Below are positions 11,404 to 24,700 of a stretch of DNA of 64,000 bases, piece after piece (position 1 is the stretch's first letter; the number at the start of each line of letters is the position of its first letter). Both the position numbers and the translations under genes were made by a program. The notes under the pieces were generated by a model. That model saw nothing but the letters and a program-made list of their open reading frames with translations. It did not search any database and was not told where the DNA came from. The stretch covers positions 35,533,607 to 35,597,606 of the forward strand of contig NC_084802.1 in NCBI RefSeq assembly GCF_963169125.1, in the 5' to 3' direction. The DNA is from Humulus lupulus (lineage: Eukaryota; Streptophyta; Magnoliopsida; Rosales; Cannabaceae).

Positions 11404-14400
11404 TCAACCCCGCACACCAAAAATATAAGGTGATGCCGATCCAGAAGTTGTTGGAAGGGGCTTCTTCACAAATGGATGTTCTAAGAGCTGAGCAGCAGTG
11501 AGACGAGCATCTGCATTTACTTGTAGGCACTTAAAAATAAAGTCGCGTGCCTCTTCAGAGAGAGAATCAGGAACTGTAGGTGGCACACCCTTTCCAATTT
11601 TAAATAAGGCCTGCATCTGTTGAGACAAAAGGTCGTGAAGCAATAAAACAATAAGAAAGCTGAAGAAAAACTCAAGTTTGAGAAATCTATGAACCTTGGC
11701 ATCCACCATTGTTGTTACAGTAATAATGCCAAAAGAAAGAAGAATTCAAACAAAATAAACACATACCCACTCCAAATCAGAGTACGGTATCTTTTGTGTT
11801 AACATCTCCAACACAGTGCACCCGAGACTCCATATATCAGCTGGAAGCCCATATCCATGGCCCTTTCGATTAACAACCTGCAAATGTAGTTCAATATTGA
11901 GGCTTAATATAAAAAATCAATAGCAAACCATAAAAGAAATCTAAAGCAATATTTAAAGAAATAAATACTTTCAGGTACAACAAAGTTTACATTTATCTAA
12001 TCCAAGTACCACACAAATCATAGTGCAGATAAAGAAAACTTGAATGCCACTGGTAAAAGAATTTTATCAATAGCATACTGAAAAACAGGAGGGAAAAAAA
12101 AAAAGCTAACTAATCACAGTTTATAATATATAGCCAATTTGCGACTACGCTATCTTTTTTTCATAGCTATGGACATATTCCTGACCAGTTCTCAATCAAT
12201 TAGATTTGATATCTGAAAAAAAAAAATACTGATATCATTCACAAGTAAACTTGGACTGCTGCAATAAAGGACTTAACCAAGTGAAAGCTTTGAGGCCCAA
12301 GTACACACATGAATTAAGCAGACTCCATATCAATGTGCTAAAATGGTGACAAATTCAGAGAACTGTAATTATATAAATGAACATAATTTGAATCACGATA
12401 TTAAATCTGATACAGAATGCAGTGATTAACTATTTGACCCTTTATTTCCGTTTTGATTATTCCACAAACCCTCAAACCACTTAGGGGATACTAATTATTT
12501 ATTTGCTCCAATGCCAAACTCTGTAATCTTCGAAAAACAAGAGACTCGTAGTTATGGCAGAAAGCCCTGAGCAATTGTTTAACAGACCAAAAACATTGGA
12601 AAGACGATAAATTTTAAGTTCTACTGCAATGAATTTAAAAACAAGAAAATGTGTCCTACTGCTAGCCAGATCATGAATTGGCAGGCTACAAGACAATGAA
12701 TTTCTATAAATTTGAAACAGTACCATATCGGAGTATATGTGTTGGTCCATAACAGGAAAGAGGACTGATACATAGAATCCTAATAATTATCTTCTCCAAA
12801 GACTAAGACTGCCATTAATCAATTGATCCGTAAAACAGTACCATTTTCGGTTAATTTGAAATAAAACGGCAAGGACAAACCTCAGGAGCCATCCAGCATG
12901 CAGTCCCCTTGGTAGATTTGACATCATTGAGTTTGGTTGCCTGGAAAAAGAGTAAATGCAGCAATGTAAGGGAGGAACACATATTCAAACTCATTTCAGA
13001 AGTAACCAGAAAGAAATTTAAAATATTAGAAATCAAAAATAAAACCTTTGCCAACCCAAAATCTGCAAGCTTGACAGATCCATTTGCATCTACCAGTATA
13101 TTTGCACATTTAATGTCCCTTGAATAAATTAAAAACAGAAAGAGATAAGCATCACCCAGATTAACAATACCTGAAAACATTGAAGAAACAAAGATTTCAC
13201 ATGATACATAGTAGTGATATTTATATTTACTTTTCATACCTGTGAACCACGTTTCGATCATGAAGATACTTTAAACCAAGCAAAATCTGTCTTGTGTAGG
13301 CAGAGACTTGAGAATCCCGAAGATTATATCTCTGATAAAGTCTCTGCAAGGATCCCTTGGTTACTAGCTCAAGAAAAATATAAAGCTTTGAGTCATCCTG
13401 CAGTGACCATAAGCAGAAAATAAATCATCAGAAATGAAATAGAATTCTTGCAACCCACATATTAGAAAAAGACTACAAGCAACATGATATATTCAATCAC
13501 ATCAATTTCATACTAGGCACCTATTTTCTTTAGATTTACTACTATAAAAACCTAAGTTACAACCCAGTCTATACTTTCTTTCTCATAGACCGCCACCACT
13601 AATAGTACCACAACTCCACTACTATCAAAAATATTCATCCTGACCTGGCTTGGTTTGCAAAATTACTAACAAGACTAAAACTAGGAAAGTATGAACCATG
13701 TAAACCATTATGAGTCATCAAACAGTTTTTGCACAGTATGCAATAAAATTGATTTTGACTCTCAAAATGAAGACTTAATGGTAGTTTAGGTGAAAAGTGA
13801 CAAGAATACTACAAAGAATCTGCAACTAAAGTACAAATAAGAATAACACAGGCAATAGAAACTATACCGTATCTGTGCCATAATATTGAACTATGTTTTC
13901 ATGTTCAAACTGACTTAGAAGGGCAATCTCCTGAAATAATAAGCATAGTATTAGAAGAAGCACGCATTAACCAAAGTATCAAATAGCTTAGCATAAACAT
14001 AAAATATACAAAATGCTACATGAAGCCAGCAAACAAACAACCCTTAAGTCTAACCTGCTCAAGCTGATAAATACTTTGCTTTCCTTGATCTCCTTGATCA
14101 AGCAAGGAAACTTCCTTCACGGCAAAAAAGAAACCATCGCTGGGAAAAAATGAAAAATCAATCAAAATCAGCTAAGATATATAAATTGTCAACAATATAA
14201 GACAACTAAAATGAAACAGAAACAACAAACTTGAAAGTTGAAATCATCCCTTCTAAAATTATTATATGCAAGCATAAACTGAAATAGACAAACTGTAACA
14301 TTTTGCCACCAAACAACCAAAAAATGCACTATATTACAATTCTTAACCTTTACATTCTAAAAATCTGCGTTTTAACTAAATTCTTGACTTTTGTTTTGAA

Positions 14401-16107
14401 AAATTCTAATAATAACTCTTGAATTTACAAAACCTACCCAAAATTAACTCTCTACCTGCTTTTGGTCAAACTTTTTCTAATAAAAATTTTCTTTTCTTTT
14501 TGTTTCAGTTAATATTATAGAGTTTAAGATTTATCTCCAAAGCGCCTCAACACATTGGCACCAGGCAGTTATTGTTCCCAATTCTTCTAGCATTTTGCAA
14601 GGAGTGCAGTCTTAATTTTAACTACAAATATTTTACCAGTCAAAGCCGAGCATGTGCCAGAAAATAAGTTTTAAAATTAAGTGACAAGAGCCAAGACAAC
14701 ATGGTTAACTTTCTGATACAAGACTATAATTCCTACATGGATATACACGCTGTTTCCATCACTGATATGGAAAGCCACAAAACCCCTATTTTTATCTAAT
14801 AAAATAGTGCCATCCCTAGAATCTTCAATCATCAATTTGCTAAAGAGATCATCCCTATTTTTCTCTAATAAATCATGCCATCCCTAAAATCTTCAATCAT
14901 CAATTTGGTAAGAGAACAAAGATAAATGAAACCCCTGGCGTAGTAAGGGGTGAGATTTAACTTTTTTTGACTCAATAAACAATTGAAATGAAATTAATAA
15001 ACTTTTCAAAATGAAATAAATGAAGGTAATCTAAGAAAATATGACGGAAAGCAATTGAACACAACATTCCGGAACTTACTCTGCAATTCCTTCGTACACC
15101 GAACCAAATGACCCGCGCCCCAGAAGCTCACCCTTTTGCCAATAGGTGATATTACGTTTGAATCTCCCATTCGGAGAAATGTTTGAGGGCTCTGTGGTGC
15201 TGCTAGAAGAATCGTCATCGTTCGACGTTGTGAACGAACACGTTTCATAGAGGGGTGCATTCTCAGCAACGACGGCAAGCCCCCCTGCTGGGACATCTCG
15301 GCCTCGATCCTCAACAACAACTTTCGTCAGCACTTGTTCTACTTTGTCTTCTTGTTCTTGCTCCTCCTCTTCTCTGTCTTCGTCAGAAGACGCATAATCT
15401 TCAACGGCCATTCGTGTAGAGTCTTGTTTATCGTCGGGCGCAAAATCCCTTAAAATGTCCCAGGTCGAGCTCGTGAGATCAACCTCGGGAAGCCTCATCG
15501 AAGGAGGTGGCTTTAGCAACGGCGGCCGGACACCCTTAATTCCTCCTCCAACGGTAGTATCACCACCAGCACAATAACTATCGTCAGGACTACAACACCC
15601 ACTAGACTGAGCTGGATGAGCCCTAGTCAACTCAGTAAAATCCCTAATTACAGCAGTCTTCATAACCCTCTCACACAATTCGTCCACCGCTGCTCCACCA
15701 TCCTCCTCCTCCTGCTCCCTCTTCGAATCACTGGGGCTATCCAAAGGGTAGAGCCTAGACCTGGGCAGAAGATCCGAAGATGATCGGATCTTCCTAGCCT
15801 CCCACGCCGCCAGCGAAATAGCAAAGTCTTCAGGACCGGAAAGCCCCAAACTCCGGCATATCCGATCAAACTCGCCGTCGGTGCCCTCGACTCGAAAACT
15901 CATCTTATCCGACAAATCGAGCGAGCGAGTATGAAGCGACGGAGACGGCGAAGATTCAATCGACGAAGAAGACGACGAGGAGGTCGCGTTGTAGTCAATG
16001 TGCTTGGCAGCATTGCGGCGCTCCAAGCGCGGCTTCCTCGAGTTCTTCTTCGAATCCATGTCTTTGTTTACCTTTTTATTGGAGAAAAATCGAGGTATAT
16101 GATGCAT
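11404..16107 (-). CDS. MEKK1: MEKK1-like MAP kinase kinase kinase (8 coding exons)
   Basis: Ser/Thr kinase that phosphorylates MAP2Ks in plant stress and immune MAPK cascades. Exons by GT-AG splicing and frame: 16107-15080, 14139-14055, 13930-13868, 13397-13240, 13118-13046, 12940-12881, 11877-11767, 11616-11404; total 596 aa. Residues 1-320 are a non-catalytic regulatory region with Ser runs, acidic tracts and the MEKK1-type blocks LERRNAAKHIDYNA, RSLGLSGPEDFAISLAAWEA and GGGIKGVRPPLLKPPPSMRLP. The kinase domain (about 327-586) has GRGSFGSVYEG, catalytic Lys351 (FAVK), HRD 444-446, DFG 464-466 and APE 487-489. I chose the Met at 16107 because LERR then falls near residue 29, as in Arabidopsis MEKK1 from memory; the frame is open further upstream. 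Odd point: Cys484 replaces the usual Phe/Tyr before WMAPE. All key residues are present and no stops occur, so it looks functional. Confidence 0.92.
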
Positions 16108-16400
16108 AGAGAACACAATCCATCTAAATTCTCCCAGTACAGAGCTTCGACCGGAAACCCCGAAAAGTAAAACTAAAATTAAAATAAAATTAAAGAATAA
16201 AAATCCAGCTTGACGGACTCCTTGTTCTTCTTTCTCGCCTGATGATTTTCTGAAACTTTCCCGAGAAAATTGATAGGAAAATTGGGGTTTGGGGTTTTGT
16301 CCTTGGAAGAAGAAAAAGAAGCTGACCAATAGGAGAGAGAGATATCAGAGGAAATGGTTTGAACTTTGAAGGGGAGAAGGAGAGTGAGACTTTTGTGAGA
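16108..16400 (-). promoter_or_regulatory. 5' UTR region of the MEKK1-like gene
   Basis: The minus strand here is pyrimidine-rich (repeated tct, ctt and tttc), as is common in plant 5' leaders. The frame is open upstream to a Met at 16329, but that extension is low-complexity (a Phe run, a hydrophobic stretch). I treat it as leader. No convincing TATA box is seen. Confidence 0.4.
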
Positions 16401-16453
16401 CTGGTAAACGCCGTCGAGGAGAGTAGGAGGGAGAGAGGAAGGGAAAACGCGGT

Positions 16454-16463
16454 GCCACGTGGC
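16454..16463. promoter_or_regulatory. G-box palindrome GCCACGTGGC
   Basis: A perfect 10-bp palindrome around CACGTG lies about 350 bp upstream of the kinase start codon. CACGTG is the core site of plant bZIP and bHLH factors, including ABA and light regulators. Function here is inferred from position only. Confidence 0.5.
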
Positions 16464-16719
16464 GGATACGGAAGCCTTCAGTATGACTGGGACTGGTGGG
16501 GACCCTTTGCCTTTGCCTTTGCCAGCAAGGATTAATGAACTTCTTTTTTTTTTTCATAAAAGACGACAGAGCAGAGTTACTGTAATTTGTACAATAATGT
16601 AGGTGACATGAGATGAGACTGTTATTTTTGTTTGCCAGCGCGGCGACCAAACAAATCATGTATGTATGAGTAAGTACTAAAAATACTAGAGTTCTTAGTG
16701 CTAAAATATCTTTCAAAAA

Positions 16720-17369
16720 AAATTATATTACTTAAGTAGTAATCAATTATGTTAGAACTTTTCTTTTTGGATGAGATTATGCTTTTGATTAGAGTTAAAT
16801 GGATATGATAAGTAAAATTAGTGTTTTATTTTTTATTTCATTTTTTAATAATATTACATATGAAAAAAAATCAAAGTGTTTATATATCAATTAAAAAACA
16901 ATTATGGGAATTATGAAAATTATTATAATTTAGAAAATAATTTTTTTTAAATCTTTTTGGGAGTACTTTTGAATAAAAAATGACTTTTGTATTTTTTTTT
17001 TTTTTTTGCCAAACACTCTTAAAACTTTTTTAAATCAAGAAGCTAAAAAATAATTTAAAGAAACTTAGTCAAACAGAGCCGCACTGCTATTAAAACAAGT
17101 CAAAATTTTGTATAAGAAGATTTGCATAAAATTGTAATTATTTCTATAACACTTGAATACTTATGTAAAAGGAAAAAATTTACAACAATACTACCTAAAT
17201 AGCTCATTTTGTTGCAATGCTTAGATCCTACCGTTAAAACTACTTATTAGTAATTTGTGTGGAAGCCATCACACATCATTATTCTAAATTATATATTTAA
17301 TTTATTAAATATTTTAAAATTCATTCAAACCTATTTTAAATAATTTATTAGATCAATAAGATATGGTCA
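16720..17369. other. AT-rich intergenic DNA, no gene seen
   Basis: It contains poly-A and poly-T tracts and 'gccaaacactctt' / 'agtcaaacagagcc' stretches like MITE ends, but I could not pair two termini. Confidence 0.45.
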
Positions 17370-18826
17370 TGTGATTAATGCCCTAAAAATGTATTGACAT
17401 TTTATTGAATTAAATAAAATAACAATTTTATTGTATTTGAATATTATAATTGTTGTTTGAATTAATTATATGATAATATCAAGAAAATTCATTATTCATT
17501 CATAAGAATATTATCTTATATTAGTACAAGAGAATTAAGATCATATATAATAAATAAAATAGTCAATAATATATTAAAATATGAAATCTTTAATTAATGG
17601 TTACTTGTACGGTTTATTAAGCATACAGGATGCAAGTGATCCAGATTCGAATTACTAATAATGTGGATAGACATCTTAGTAAATGTGTTGTATATAATAG
17701 AGTTTATATATAACATGACCGATAAGAATTAATTATCTTTATAAACTTGTCGTTTGACATAAAGATTTGATTCTTATCATAATAGATGATCATTTGTAGA
17801 TCAGTCTAAATCTTGAGTATTCACGAACTCTTGTTTGTGTTCATTGGATCTTTTGATTCACCCGTTAAGGTTTCTTAGTATAATGAGGCTAGTGACTTTT
17901 TTTTTTAGATTCAATATCATGAATGACTGGGAACATGAATTACAATAATGGAATTCATACTTTCCTAACTGATCGAATATTAACTCTCTTAAGGATTAAT
18001 TCTGGAACTGAATAGTTGTTGAGCTCAAATCTATAATTTGATTATAGAATAATTATTCGCTAGTGAATTAATGGTACTTAAGAATCGAGAGGTAATTAGA
18101 AGGGTAAAATGGTAATCTTGACCAGCTCTAATTAACGAATCAATAAATGGATGACATAACTACATTTATTGATTATATCAATGGACTACAAGAGAAAACT
18201 CTGTAAATATAATTCTATAAATACTTAGAGTGCAATTCTATATTTATAGTGGAGTAATCATGGAATTAATAAATAAGAGTATTGGATTAAAGAGTTTAAT
18301 TAATAATCTAGTTTATTGGAGCTTCGTATTATAGGTCCATGGTCCCCATATCACATCTGTCCTACACTGTCAAGGGTAAGGATGTCAAAAGAAAGATTTG
18401 TAGAGAGAATGACTTAATTGCAAAGGAATTAATTTTCCAGGGCAAGGAAATAATTATGTGATAATTATAGACAATTGATTAATTATTAATTAATTAATTA
18501 ATTAACTATATAGTTTTTATTTTGAAAAACTATAGGTTAAAAGAAAATATTAACCTTGTTTGGATTAATATATAAAGAGATATTAATAATTATATTATTT
18601 AGAATAAGATATTTATTTATTTATTTAAAACTGATATTTTAAGATAAAGTTAATTTTGAATAAACTGATATTTATGATCAGATAAATATATTGTCTAAAA
18701 AGTTGGTTAAACAAACAAATGAGAAAATTAGGGGAAACTCTAATATGTGGGGCGACACACTCACTCTGCAGCGAGTGTGGCGCCACACATAGGGATTCCC
18801 AAATCCTTTGAATTTGAATATTATTT

Positions 18827-20204
18827 GGGAAATTTGATGTTATATGCATGATAATTTAGTGAAATTTTTTAATATGTCAACATAAGTTACTATCCCAAAT
18901 TTATGACAATTTCAAATTTTTAGACAAAAATACCCCTAACATTTTAACACCATTTTTCTCTCTCAATCCGAACTCTCTCTCTCTCTCTTACATCTCTCAT
19001 TCTCCCACTTTCTCTCTCTCTCATTCCAATCTTGTAGATCTCAAAAAAATACCAACATTTATAAAAAAAATTATTTAAAACAGACATTTGAGTGAAAAAA
19101 TATGAACCTCCAAAGTTTTCGTCAAATTTTAATGCAGAGCATCGAAATTGTATTGACAGAGCATCGTTTTGGCCACAAATCAAGTTTTCATGATTGCATC
19201 GCAATAGCATTGAAACACCATCGATTTGGCCAAAAAACAAGTTTTCATGGTTGCATCGCAACAGCATCAAAACATCATCGATTTTGCATCGAAACACTAT
19301 CGAAATTGCATCGAAACACCATCGAAAAAGCATCATTTTCACAAAAAATCAAGTTTTCTGATTGCATCACAACAGCATCGAAACACCATTGATTTTGCAT
19401 CGAAAAAGCATTGTTTTGGCCAAAAAACAAGCTTTCATGATTGCATCACAAGAGCATCGAACCACCATCGATTTTGCATCAAAATTGCATAAAAAAGCAT
19501 CGTTTTGGCCAAAAAAATCAAGTTTTCATGATTGCATCGCAACAACATTGAAACACCATCGATTTTGCATCGAAACATCATTGATTTTGCATCAAAAAAG
19601 CATCGTTTTGGCCAAAAATCAATTTTCATTATTGCATCGAAACACCATCGATTTTGCATAAAAAAAACATCGTTTTTGCCAAAAATCAAGTTTCATGATT
19701 GCATCGCAAGAGCATCGATTTTGCATCGAAAAGGCATCATTTTGATGCAATTTAGATGCTTTTTTTATAGTGTTTCGATGCAATTTCGATGCAAAAATCG
19801 ATGGTATTTCGATGCTATTACGATGCAATCATGAAAACTTGATTTTTGGCCAAAATGATGTTTTTTCGATGCAATTTCGATGCTTTACACTAAAATTTGA
19901 CGAAAACTTTGGAGGTTCATATTTTTTCACTCAAATGTCGGTTTCAGATGATTTTTTTTTTTAAATTTTAGTATTTTTTCGAGATCTACATGAATAGAAT
20001 GATAGGGAGATTGAGAGAGTGAGATAATGAGAGATTTTAAAGAGAGGGAGAGAGAGAGTTCGGATTGAGAGAGAAAATGAGTGTTTGAATGTTAGGGGTA
20101 TTTTTGTCTAAAAATTTGAAATTGTCATATATTTAGGATAGTAACTTATGTTGGCATATTAAAAAATTTTACTAAGTTATCATGCATATAATATGAAATT
20201 TCCC
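18827..20204. mobile_element. Foldback-type DNA element with long TIRs and a satellite-like core
   Basis: The ends are inverted copies starting GGGAAATTT. About 320 bp at each side pair with each other, including 'ttatatgcatgataa', 'ccaaatttatgacaatttcaaatttttagac', a CT-rich tract (18958-19025) facing a GA-rich tract (20038-20075), and 'gaacctccaaagttttcgtcaaattttaatg' facing its complement. The core (19150-19880) is built of degenerate repeats of 'catcgattttgcatcgaaa' and 'gttttggccaaaaaacaag'. Comparison with the 3' LTR near 28850-28870 shows the uninterrupted site, confirming a nested insertion. Overlapping frames on both strands are products of the repeat. It is non-autonomous; a Mutator-like origin is possible, but I could not read a clean target duplication. 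Confidence 0.8.
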
Positions 20205-20395
20205 TTTTGAATTTCAAATTATTTGTTTAATCAGTTATTTAATTATTCATTTTTAAGTATGATTTAAATTAAATAATTAAATAGTAATATCAGTTCATAT
20301 TTATTTTGAATTCTATTTTAATAAAATAAAAATTAATTAATTAGATTAATTTTCTTTATAAAACCTAATAGAGCAATATGCTCAGGAATATATAA

Positions 20396-20969
20396 GAGCA
20401 CTTCCAATGCCTCATTTAAAATAGGTATATTCTAAAATTATAGCTCAAATGTGGTAAAATAGTTATCCATTAAATGGAGCTACTCTAATTTTTTTTTAGC
20501 TCAATACACTATCTATTATTTACATGTAGAGACAACTATTCACTCCTTTATAAATATTTTATTATTTTTTTCTAACTTTTCTATATATATGTTTGATATT
20601 AGGAATAATATTATATTGCTTTAGTAATTTTTTTTTAAACTTATATACATATTGTCATTTATATTTTGTTATAATTATTATATTGAGAATTATTTTTAAA
20701 TTTTGTAATAATTTATATTTTATTTATTTTGGAATAATCTAAAATAAAGTATAATTATATTTTGATATTACATATGGATAAATATTAAAATATATAAAGA
20801 TACTATTGATAATGAGAGAAAAAATTAAAAAAATAATATTTAAATGATATAGAGAAAAAATAGATAAGTGGATGTATGGTGTAATGTAAAAGTTAGAGGT
20901 AAAATAGATAAAGTAGTGTTTTGATGATGTATTTTAACTGATAAAGAAGAGCATTTATTGGGAGTGCTC
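20396..20969. mobile_element. PIF/Harbinger (Tourist-like) MITE, duplication TAA
   Basis: Inverted ends GAGCACTTCCAATG and CATTTATTGGGAGTGCTC enclose 574 bp of AT-rich non-coding DNA. TAA flanks both sides (20393-20395 and 20970-20972), the usual 3-bp target of this superfamily. The sister LTR lacks this segment. Confidence 0.75.
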
Positions 20970-21398
20970 TAATATTTTTTATGTGATTAAAAATAGATTC
21001 TCTCTCTGAGATAGAAGCGATAGTTTTCCTAAACCTAAAAACTGTTTAATTCCTCTTCTCTCAATCAAACATTTCTAGATCTCATGTGTTGAGTACATTT
21101 AAAGAGTCATAAATCAACCGTTTGAATCCTACGTGCCCACACACGTCCTTGTGTGTTCGAGGATTGATTTGGAAGATCAAGGTGTGAGCTTTCAGAACTT
21201 TGATAGGAAGATCGTTGATTTTATACAAAAAGATTCGATGACACTTGATAGGCTACAAGAGGTAATATTTAATTTGATTGTATGTGATTTAATATATATA
21301 CATATATGTGTGTGTATGATCTTGGTTGGTATTAATAATTATTAAAAATGGTCCATTCCCCGCTGTGCATCTTTGATTTGCTCTTTTAATACCAACAA

Positions 21399-21416
21399 TT
21401 GGTGCCAAAGCAGTCT
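21399..21416 (+). other. Copia primer-binding site
   Basis: TTGGTGCCAAAGCAGTC follows the 5' LTR end almost directly. It resembles a mutated form of the initiator-Met site TGGTATCAGAGC used by most plant copia elements. Confidence 0.6.
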
Positions 21417-24120
21417 ACACACACACACACATATATATATTAAATTCCTTGTGGGTTTCTTGCATTTATTATATGTATGTTGATATGTATATTGAATGGA
21501 TGGATATGTTTTTTTAGAATGTATGATTGAATGATAGATCTTTAATTATATGGTGCTATTAGGTTAGAAATTTGAATTTCTAGATCTTGTGTAAGCCATA
21601 AAAGGCGTAGAATTTTTGTAAAATTTATTTTTTGAAATATGTATTTTAAAAAATCTGTACACAAAGAAAATAAGAGAAACCGAGCCACCATCCAAGCCAA
21701 TTCCCTGAGCCCTCCCTAGCCACGCACGCGGAAGCACATGCCCGAGCCTCCCTACCCGCGCGCGCCCCATGCTTGGCTACTGCCTGCCCAGCTGCACCGT
21801 GCCTCTTGCGCGTGCAGCACCTGCGTGCCTACCCTGGCCGAGCTCCTACTACATGCATGCGTAGCACCTGCGACTCCCCAGCCACCCAGTCGCTCCATGC
21901 CGAGCCCTTATGGCTCCTCCATGCCGCCGACCCTAATGATATAAGGCACCATTCTCGGTGCCCAAGTTAGATCTTATATTTGTGTTATTATCTTTTATTT
22001 AATTAATTTTAAAATTATTTGAATTTACAAGATTAATTATCTTATTTTATTTTTGTTAGAAAAATAAAATATCTTTTAATTGGTTAAGATTTTATCTTAA
22101 GTTTAAATAATTATTTGAATTTGATTTTTTAATTATTTAAATTCAATTAAATTAAAATGATGACAAAAATGGTTATTTAATTAAAAGTTAGTTTTAATTA
22201 AATAAATTAATTAGAAAGTTAGTTTCTAATTAATCAGTTGGGTCTAACAAATTCCTAAAGATTAGCAAGAAAGCCTAAAAGAGGGGAGAAGCATTCTTGG
22301 AGTCTTGAAAACAAATCAAAGGTTATTTTGAAATTTTATTTCTATTTCTATTTTTTCAAAGGTTGTAAATTTAGAAATACCCAGTAGTAATTGGTTCATC
22401 ATTTATTGTTTATTTATTTATTGTCTTTGTTTAAATAAATGTTAATTAATGTTTGATTGACTACATAATCATGCATTAGTCAATTACATGTCATTCATGA
22501 AACCCCACACAGTTTTCATTAATCATGCATCTTTTAGAAACATGATTATTTAGGATTGTCCTGATTGTTTATATTAATTATTTTGGAGAAATCAATTGCA
22601 TGTAAACTACTAAATATTAAATTAGTTAAAACTTGGTAACTCACACCATAATAAAGGCAATAGTATTTATAGGCCTTTAAGATATAACCAACTTTGTTTA
22701 AAATGTGTTTTAGTAAAGTTAGATGAATGTAATGAGTAATTATTTAGATCACATTAATTATAGAAACAGACTCTTTTACAATTATAATGTATTTTGTAAT
22801 TAATTACATTCACAAGGTTATTGATAAACTAGTAATTAATTTGGAATTAATTGATTAGTTTAATAAAACACATTTTTCTTAAAATAGTAAGTGGGAGAAT
22901 GTGAACATCTCAATGTGACCTATGGTCTCCATTATTAGTACAATACCATGAGATATGAATAGGGCCTCAATGCGGCTTTGTTTCTATCCCCTTAAGGAAG
23001 GTTTCTAGACATATTAATACCAAGGTTGGCTTCTTACGAAGATAGGAAGGAGTGATGTATTTTAGGCTTGACTGACCCTGTTGACGCGGTTTTTCGCCAA
23101 TAGTGTATTAAGAAATAATAAGGGCAGATTAATGCTTAATAATAAACCGTAATGAAAATAACAAGAATTCATTCAAGAACACAGAACTTTTACGTGGTTC
23201 TGTGGCTAAAATCCACCTAGCCCACGAGTCAATATTATTATTGTTTCTCTCTCTATTTTGGCAGAGTTTCGGTATTACAGAATAATCCCCTCTCCCTGTT
23301 CAATATTCCCAGTATTTATAGGGGAATTTCATGAACATGTTTAGGTAACCGCATGAGTCAATCATGCATTTTCATAATATCTATATTCAATACAAATAAT
23401 TTCTATTTATATTGGGATATGATTTAATAACAGAATAAATATGTTCCTGCTATCTCAGATAATAAATATGACAGCCTGGTCATAAATAAACGCATAAACA
23501 AATATCGAGTCTCTGGGAATCCCTGAATATGCATTATATTTGAATCGTCACTAGCTGGCTATCTCCTCCAAGCTCGTGCTTTGACAGTTATCTGATTCTG
23601 AGCTCATGCTTAACAGCCATCGTATTCTTAGTTCGTGATAAACTCAGGACGCCTAACATCATGCCTAGCCATTATGAATCTTGAGCTGTGCACATGGATA
23701 ATAACCAAATATTCTACGTGGTTATTTTTCCATGTATTTATCTGTCAACTGTACCTGAGTTGGATGAATGAACTCGTGCTAAAATTAGGGTACAACAAAC
23801 CCTAAGGCAGAACTCTTTAAGTTAAGTCATGAATTCTAAAATAATGGGTTACACTTACAAAGATGCAATTAAGCTTTTTGCAGTGGATAATTGCATCTTG
23901 ACCAAACTAGCGGTACTTTATATTTAAAAGAGAAAATAAAGAGTTATTTTGAGTTTTAAATAATAAAGATAAGATTGTCTTATAAGCTATCTAAATTTAA
24001 CTTGACCGACCCTAAGGCAGTACTTTATTTGTTGGGTAGTTTTATCGTGGAATATTAAATGTTTATTTACTTTCCAAATTATTAATAATTTTCAAATAGT
24101 AATATTGTTGTATTTTATTT
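21417..24120 (+). other. Untranslated leader of the copia element
   Basis: Long AT-rich leader with (CA)n/(TA)n at 21418-21440 and a GC-rich patch at 21670-21955 rich in cgcgcg and ctgcc words. The 60-70 aa open frames in that patch are Pro/Ala/Cys-rich, overlap in different frames and look like composition artefacts. The stretch 22000-23070 has no coding sequence. A solo gypsy LTR interrupts it at 23079-23797, splitting a 'gaccctaaggcag' motif that recurs intact at 24009. Confidence 0.5.
23079..23797 (-). mobile_element. Solo gypsy LTR (719 bp), duplication GACCC/AACCC
   Basis: It has the same ends and layout as the LTR at 1428-2147 (TGTTGACGCGG ... GGTACAACA). It is flanked by GACCC (23074-23078) and AACCC (23798-23802). 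The empty site GACCCTAAGG survives in a related motif at 24009-24018, supporting the borders. Confidence 0.8.
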
Positions 24121-24132
24121 CTTTCAGTTAAA

Positions 24133-24700
24133 ATGTCTGAAAAACGACTGCAATATAATGATTGAACTTAATGATGAAAACATAGTATTTTGGAGACATG
24201 ATATCGATATATTATTGCTAAGAGAGAACTTGATGGAAGCTGTTAAAATACCACTAATTCAAGAACCACCAATAGAAGCTTCAGTGAATGATCAATTTGA
24301 GTACGCCAAATGGTTGAGAATAAATCGTATGGCAATGTATTATTTGCTTCAATTAGTAAATATAGAGACCAAAAAATACTCTACAAAACCTTAAATTTGC
24401 ACATGATATATGGGAGGTCATTCATGCTTCAAATGGACACATATATGATAAGTGGTTTCATGAGAATGAAATCCTATCGGCCAAGCATGAAATAATCGTT
24501 GAAAATATGAAGAATAAGAAAGGTAAATATGATTTATTCATTCTTATAACTAAGTGGAAAAAGATATGTCATCCTGAATTTTACACTCAGGGTCCACTAA
24601 CGATGTGTATTCTTCTGTGTAGATAATTGAATCTTACGATTCAGAGAAGGTTGCTAATGATGTTCATGAAGTCAAAGAGAGAGAAAGCGTCTAATTCAAG
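24133..24700 (+). pseudogene. Copia gag, decayed
   Basis: The translation shows a copia-type gag N-terminus with frame breaks: LNDENIVFWRHDIDILLLRE, MAMYYLLQLVNIE, and after a frameshift NLHMIYG and IVENMKNKK. The pattern (Asn/Trp near the start, then a helix-rich region) fits the copia gag polyprotein domain. No zinc knuckle is visible before the sequence degenerates at about 24700. Non-functional. Confidence 0.55.

Larger units (their letters stand above)
17370..21397 (+). repeat. 5' LTR of the copia element, with two nested DNA elements
   Basis: Begins TGTGATTAATG and ends TTAATACCAACA. It aligns along its length with 26304-29447 except for a foldback element (18827-20204) and a MITE (20396-20969). 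The many substitutions and small indels between the LTRs show an old insertion. A hairpin-forming GC-rich patch lies at 18754-18790. Confidence 0.8.

Noticed and set aside
16108..16329. N-terminal extension of the MEKK1-like protein (upstream in-frame Met at 16329)
   Set aside because: The extension is low-complexity and UTR-like. The Met at 16107 places the conserved LERR block at about the distance I remember from the Arabidopsis protein.
19100..19960. Several 65-130 aa ORFs on both strands
   Set aside because: They follow the period of the satellite-like core in the foldback element and are repeat artefacts.
21738..21970. Pro/Ala/Cys-rich small proteins in a GC-rich patch
   Set aside because: Overlapping frames, no conserved motif, within the copia leader; explained by base composition.
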